Made by a program: the position numbers and the translations under genes. Below the pieces are notes generated by a model that was not told the origin of the DNA, did not search any database, and was given only the letters and a program-made list of their open reading frames with translations. 9,651 nucleotides of DNA. It comes from Candidatus Peregrinibacteria bacterium (lineage in GTDB: Bacteria; Patescibacteriota; Gracilibacteria; UBA1369; LOWO2-01-FULL-3). Each line of letters begins with the position of its first letter. The first letter of the stretch is position 1. The DNA is taken from positions 1-9,651 of the forward strand of contig WJKQ01000004.1 of assembly GCA_014728975.1 (NCBI GenBank), read 5' to 3'. Below, in pieces: positions 6,896 through 9,651 of the stretch.

Positions 6896-7330
6896 TTATT
6901 TGAGTCGTTTTCTGTATTTGAGAATAAAAAGGCCCAATACAAAAAGGACAGTGGAGGTTAAAGCTGAAAACATGCAGTAAACGCAGATCGCGTTTATTAC
7001 GAACAGTTGAAGGTAGACAAGGTAAAGTGTAAAGATGAAGCCGATTGTTGTAAGTATGGGAACCAAAGAAATTACATTTTTATTTCCGGTGTCGTAATGA
7101 AGAAGAGTCAGAATTAAGATTGTAATGTAATAAAGTGACCCCATAAGAGCCAGGGGAATGCCGAAGATTTTTGAATATTCACTGGCGGTAACTTCGTTAC
7201 AGCCTTCCAAAATTGAACAATTTAGTTCACTGCCGCTAAAATGCGCGACCGTCAAGTAGGTGGCATCCAGGAATCCCGCAAATGCCACAATTACAATAGA
7301 CCAGATTAGCCAGTTAGGTATTTTTTTCAA
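6896..7330 (-). CDS. VKOR-family membrane thiol oxidoreductase (DsbB substitute), TTG start
   Basis: This is a vitamin K epoxide reductase homologue. It would take electrons from a DsbA-like partner and pass them to a quinone, driving disulfide formation outside the membrane. The 144 residues form about four membrane helices. All redox residues are present: the loop pair Cys38 and Cys44 (NCSILEGCNEV), the conserved serine-containing SEYSKIFGIP (50-59), and the active CVYC at 116-119. There is no in-frame ATG between the upstream stop and residue 63, so the start must be the TTG at 7330 (KKIPNW follows). That TTG lies inside the end of the DsbA-like gene, a 17-base overlap that suggests translational coupling. 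Unlike some bacterial VKORs it is not fused to thioredoxin; the partner is the preceding gene. Confidence 0.93.
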   Translation of the reverse strand: MKKIPNWLIWSIVIVAFAGFLDATYLTVAHFSGSELNCSILEGCNEVTASEYSKIFGIPLALMGSLYYITILILTLLHYDTGNKNVISLVPILTTIGFIFTLYLVYLQLFVINAICVYCMFSALTSTVLFVLGLFILKYRKRLK

Positions 7331-7964
7331 TTGCTGTTCTGATTAAAGATCTAAATTCCTCGAGTGTGCGAGGGTTTTGTATAAGTTCCCCATTCAAAAT
7401 GAAAGCCGGGGTATAATAAATTTCTGCTGAAACCGCACTTTGACGATTGCGTTCCACTTTTTCAATAACTTCTTCAGAATACAGGTCTTTCAAAAATTTT
7501 TGGACATCGATACCGATCTCTGCAGCGTAATCGGCAAAGACAGTTTCAGCCTCCTCTTTTGATTTATAATCCCAATCAGACTGGTTTCCAAAAAGTTTAT
7601 CGTACATTTTCCAGAATTTCCCCTGTTTTCCGGCAGCTTCCGCGGCCGCGGCGGCAAAACCGGCATTCTTATGAATTGAATCAAGGGGATAATGACGATA
7701 AACAAACAGAATATGTTTATCAAATTCTTCCACTACGTCTTTTAAAAGATCAAAATAACTTACACAAGCGGGGCATTGGAAGTCGCTGTACTCTATTAAC
7801 ACTATATCAGATTCTTTATTTCCCAAAGTCCAGTCCGAGTCTGAAACCGGCGGAACATCGGCACTCGAAGTCGATTTGTGGGAATATATGATAACCGAAA
7901 CGCTCCCCACAATAAGTGCAATAACAACTATCCAGAAAACGATTCTATTAGTTGAGTTTTTCAT
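7314..7964 (-). CDS. DsbA-like thioredoxin-fold disulfide oxidoreductase, membrane anchored
   Basis: This is a Thioredoxin_4/COG1651-type protein that would introduce disulfides into exported proteins and be reoxidised by the VKOR encoded next to it. Numbering from the ATG at 7964 (216 residues), it has a single N-terminal anchor at about 7-27, a Ser/Pro-rich linker, then the thioredoxin fold with DFQCPACVSYF, whose active CPAC is at 64-67. The helical insertion typical of DsbA follows, and the cis-proline is in YYTPAFI (Thr185-Pro186). An in-frame TTG at 7973 would overlap the stop of the upstream gene and add three residues; the ATG is preferred because it lies five bases after that stop. 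The 3' end overlaps VKOR. No Cys-rich lipobox is seen, so anchoring is by the helix. Confidence 0.93.
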   Translation of the reverse strand: MKNSTNRIVFWIVVIALIVGSVSVIIYSHKSTSSADVPPVSDSDWTLGNKESDIVLIEYSDFQCPACVSYFDLLKDVVEEFDKHILFVYRHYPLDSIHKNAGFAAAAAEAAGKQGKFWKMYDKLFGNQSDWDYKSKEEAETVFADYAAEIGIDVQKFLKDLYSEEVIEKVERNRQSAVSAEIYYTPAFILNGELIQNPRTLEEFRSLIRTAIEKNT

Positions 7965-7969
7965 ATTCT

Positions 7970-8269
7970 TCAATATGTTGAGTTAGTTTCAATCTGTTGA
8001 ATTATATCTTTGACAAAATCCCCGACAATCGGCACAAAGCTTATTTTTGAAAGAATATAAATTAAAAGAGCCACCAGGACACTGGCTCCGATGACTGTTC
8101 CCAGCCCCACCATCAATCCTTTTAAAAATGAGAACCACATAAATTTAAAAGGACTTTTTAAAACTCTCATAAATTCAAGTTTTTTTAGTTTTTTTACTTC
8201 TTTTGTGAGTTCCTTAACTTCATTTGTGAGTTGGAGTTCCACGCTTTTCTTTGTTTTTTTTGGAGACAT
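7970..8269 (-). CDS. DUF5665-like small membrane protein with N-terminal coiled coil
   Basis: This 99-residue protein has no known function. Residues 1-32 are highly charged and coiled-coil-like (ELQLTNEVKELTKEVKKLKK), then FKFMWFSFLKGLMVGLGTVIGASV leads into a hydrophobic segment at about 52-73, and the end is SFVPIVGDFVKDIIQQI. The order coiled coil, 'G...GlGt.iGa', membrane helix, 'vPivGdf...i' is what I recall of DUF5665, a family of about 100-residue bacterial proteins. It is first in the operon: its TGA is followed five bases later by the DsbA-like ATG, so all three genes are probably made together. That places it as a possible accessory of the oxidation system, but this is guilt by association only. 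No Shine-Dalgarno precedes the ATG. Confidence 0.8.
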   Translation of the reverse strand: MSPKKTKKSVELQLTNEVKELTKEVKKLKKLEFMRVLKSPFKFMWFSFLKGLMVGLGTVIGASVLVALLIYILSKISFVPIVGDFVKDIIQQIETNSTY

Positions 8270-8297
8270 TTTGCTAATTGGATTAATTTACTGTCTC

Positions 8298-8307
8298 ATT
8301 ATATAAT
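8298..8307. promoter_or_regulatory. Shared palindromic -10 region of two divergent genes
   Basis: The ten bases ATTATATAAT contain a TATAAT on each strand: 8302-8307 on plus, six bases before the adenosyltransferase ATG at 8314, and 8303-8298 on minus, 28 bases before the DUF5665 ATG. Polymerase bound for one gene would exclude the other. The plus-strand geometry again predicts a leaderless message. A weak -35 (TTGGAT, 8278-8283) is possible for the plus gene. Confidence 0.5.
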
Positions 8308-8313
8308 TGATGT

Positions 8314-8862
8314 ATGAAAATTTCCACAAAAACCGGTGATAAAGGTAATACAAATCTTCCAAGCGGTGACAGAGTATCAAAGGGAACCAATATTGTTAAA
8401 TTTTTGGGTGAACTGGATGAACTGCAGTCTTTTTTGGGATGGTGCCGATTTGTTGTCGGTGTGGAAGACGGCAAGGAGGCGTGTAAAATTGTGGATCGTG
8501 TGCAGGAAGACCTTTTTCGCATGATGTCGATAGCCGGTGCCGATATGAAAACGTTAGAGACCGTCGATGAGATTTCAGATAAGGATGTTAAATTTCTGGA
8601 AAAAGAAATTGAAAAATATGAGAAATTCGTGGGGGACCGTAAAGAATTCGTGAAACCCGGAAAAACCGAGGCGGGTTCCCGTTTTCATATTGCAAGAGCA
8701 GTGTGCAGGAGAGCGGAGAGGTACGCGGTGAGATATTTTGAAAGCCTGAAAAACGGAAAGAATCAGCAGAGCGGCAAGATAGTACAATCCGATTTTTTAC
8801 TTAAATATTTAAACAGATTGTCTGATCTTTTATTTTTGTTGGCTTGTAAATTTGAAGGCTGA
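8314..8862 (+). CDS. pduO: PduO-type cob(I)alamin adenosyltransferase
   Basis: The enzyme transfers adenosyl from ATP to cob(I)alamin to make coenzyme B12 in the cytoplasm. The 182 residues fit the family length and show all its signatures: the N-terminal ATP-binding TKTGDKGNTNL (5-15), LGELDELQSFLG (31-42), the central FVKPGKTEAGSRFHIARAVCRRAER (112-136) with the conserved RRAER, and YLNRLSDLLF (165-174). The usual TGDxGxT motif is slightly altered (GNTNL), but nothing catalytic looks missing. The ATG at 8314 starts with KISTKTGDKG as in homologues and has no Shine-Dalgarno sequence. It is divergent from the DUF5665 operon. No B12-dependent enzyme or corrin synthesis gene is in the window, so it probably serves salvage of imported cobalamin. 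Confidence 0.94.
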   Translation: MKISTKTGDKGNTNLPSGDRVSKGTNIVKFLGELDELQSFLGWCRFVVGVEDGKEACKIVDRVQEDLFRMMSIAGADMKTLETVDEISDKDVKFLEKEIEKYEKFVGDRKEFVKPGKTEAGSRFHIARAVCRRAERYAVRYFESLKNGKNQQSGKIVQSDFLLKYLNRLSDLLFLLACKFEG

Positions 8863-8879
8863 TTTTTTTATTATATAAT
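8852..8879 (+). promoter_or_regulatory. Candidate promoter upstream of the oxidoreductase gene
   Basis: TTGAAG (8852-8857, four of six) and a perfect TATAAT (8874-8879) are 16 bases apart, overlapping the end of the adenosyltransferase gene. The predicted start near 8886 is immediately before palindromic element B. The leader would be about 130-145 bases. The region is AT-rich, so a chance match is possible. Confidence 0.4.
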
Positions 8880-8887
8880 TCTTTGGT

Positions 8888-8927
8888 TTTGTAAAATAGT
8901 AAAATTTTTTTACTATTTTACATTTTT
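8888..8927. repeat. 40-bp AT-rich palindromic element, copy B
   Basis: This copy is a perfect inverted repeat: a 15-base arm TGTAAAATAGTAAAA and its complement TTTTACTATTTTACA around a three-base T centre (8890-8922). It matches copy A at 2862-2901 in 36 of 40 positions, including flanking TTTG and CATTTTT. It lies 26 bases after the adenosyltransferase stop and about 105-145 bases before the oxidoreductase start, just downstream of a candidate promoter. It could act as an operator or as an AT-only hairpin at the 3' end of the preceding gene. Confidence 0.8.
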
Positions 8928-9031
8928 GAAAGAAAGAAAAACAAATATGTATAGAAGCGGTAATTGTTTTAAGTTTTACTGGCTTTTTTTGTATATTTTT
9001 TCTATGCTTTGCAATGTTAAACCTCATTTTA

Positions 9032-9651
9032 ATGCGAGAAGGAAATTTAAATATTTTATTGGGGGGTCCTGCCGGAGCCGGCATTGAGAAATCCGGAAAA
9101 ACGCTAACTTTATCCTTTGTGCGTGCCGGTTATTTTGTTTTTGCGAATGTCGAGCATATGTCACAGATACGGCATGGTAATAATTTTTTGAGACTGAGAA
9201 TTGACGAAAAATCACACGAAAGTCATGTGGAGGAAATCGATGTTATGGTTGCTCTCGACAAGACGACTATTGAGGAGCATCTGAACGAGATGAATGAAGG
9301 CGGTGTGATTATTTTTGACAATGAGGTTGTGAATTTAGAAAAGGGATTTGATTCGGGCAAAGCGACTCTGGTTGGTGTACCTCTAAAGAAATTGGCAAAG
9401 GAGAAACTTGAAAATCCCGTAATGGCGAATGTTATTTCGCTTGGGATTATTTGTCGTATTGCCGATTTTGATGTTGAAATTTTAAAAAAAGTTCTTGGGA
9501 AGGTTTTTGCTAAAAAAGGTGAAGAGATAATTTCCTTGAATGAAAAGGCCGCTGATTTAGGTTTTGAATTGGGAGAAAAATGGGCGGAAAAATTTCCGGT
9601 TAAAATGCCGGCCAAAAAAGCCGAGCCTCATATGTTTCTGATGGGAAATGA
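9032..9651 (+). CDS. korA: 2-oxoacid:ferredoxin oxidoreductase, fused gamma-alpha subunit (KorA-like), 5' part
   Basis: This enzyme family oxidatively decarboxylates 2-oxoacids to acyl-CoA with ferredoxin as electron acceptor; a beta subunit carrying TPP is needed and is expected downstream. The visible 206 residues are the PorG-like gamma domain: NILLGGPAGAGIEKSG (7-22), RAGYFVFANVEHMSQIRHGNN (31-51), VMVALDK (71-77) and GGVIIFDNEV (90-99). The last residues, MFLMGN, are where KorA-type proteins continue into 'GNEAIa.GA..aG' of the alpha domain, which supports a gamma-alpha fusion cut by the window edge. The usual gamma motifs are G.aGqGI and IRGGHN; here they read GPAGAGI and IRHGNN, so it is divergent. 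The ATG at 9032 is chosen because homologues start shortly before the first strand; an in-frame ATG at 9014 would add MLNLIL. Neither start has a Shine-Dalgarno sequence. The 2-oxoacid substrate is not determinable. Confidence 0.85.
   Translation, partial: MREGNLNILLGGPAGAGIEKSGKTLTLSFVRAGYFVFANVEHMSQIRHGNNFLRLRIDEKSHESHVEEIDVMVALDKTTIEEHLNEMNEGGVIIFDNEVVNLEKGFDSGKATLVGVPLKKLAKEKLENPVMANVISLGIICRIADFDVEILKKVLGKVFAKKGEEIISLNEKAADLGFELGEKWAEKFPVKMPAKKAEPHMFLMGN

Noticed and set aside
9223..9615. 130-residue minus-strand frame over the oxidoreductase gene
   Set aside because: Shadow of the plus-strand gamma-domain gene, Ser/Phe-rich with no domain features.
1..9651. Alternative genetic code with TGA as glycine (Gracilibacteria/Absconditabacteria type)
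   Set aside because: All conserved genes read full length in the standard code, and TGA serves as a normal stop, for example at the ends of the AbrB-like and DUF5665 genes.

Overview
This is an AT-rich bacterial chromosomal window with compact, ordinary-length genes that read through in the standard code. The candidate phyla radiation (Patescibacteria-like lineages) is one plausible source. The reasons are the mix of a VKOR/DsbA-type oxidation pair, a short DUF5665 protein, a VTT membrane protein, a divergent ferredoxin-dependent 2-oxoacid oxidoreductase, and the near absence of Shine-Dalgarno sequences. No single marker proves this, and other low-GC anaerobes remain possible. No mobile element, CRISPR array or rRNA is visible, and there is no gene-free stretch longer than 300 bases.

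Layout. The left edge holds a GT4 glycosyltransferase on the minus strand (1-1037, running off the window), divergent from a tRNA-Asp(GTC) with its own sigma70-type promoter. Next, all on the minus strand, come htrA/degP-like serine protease (2538-1300), a 64-residue AbrB/SpoVT-type DNA-binding protein (2833-2639), an ABC half-transporter of the exporter type (4733-2970) and a VTT/DedA-like membrane protein (5493-4828). The plus strand then carries a Dps-like ferritin and lgt (5575-6867). Convergent to these is a minus-strand operon DUF5665 - DsbA-like - VKOR (8269-6896). Divergent from that operon is a PduO-type cob(I)alamin adenosyltransferase (8314-8862), followed by the first third of a fused gamma-alpha 2-oxoacid:ferredoxin oxidoreductase subunit (9032 to the window end).

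How the genes work together. Much of the window serves the cell envelope: surface glycosylation, lipoprotein maturation (Lgt), extracytoplasmic protein quality control (HtrA), disulfide formation (DsbA-like plus VKOR) and export (ABC). The rest concerns redox, iron and cofactor handling (ferritin, AdoCbl synthesis, ferredoxin-linked oxoacid oxidation).

The regulatory DNA is the most interesting part. A near-perfect CIRCE operator overlaps the -10 box of a good promoter in front of htrA, which predicts HrcA control of an envelope protease. A 40-bp AT-only palindromic element occurs twice, once just upstream of the AbrB-like gene and once just after a candidate promoter upstream of the oxidoreductase gene. 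Several genes have a TATAAT box only 6-7 bases before their ATG and no Shine-Dalgarno sequence, which suggests leaderless mRNAs.
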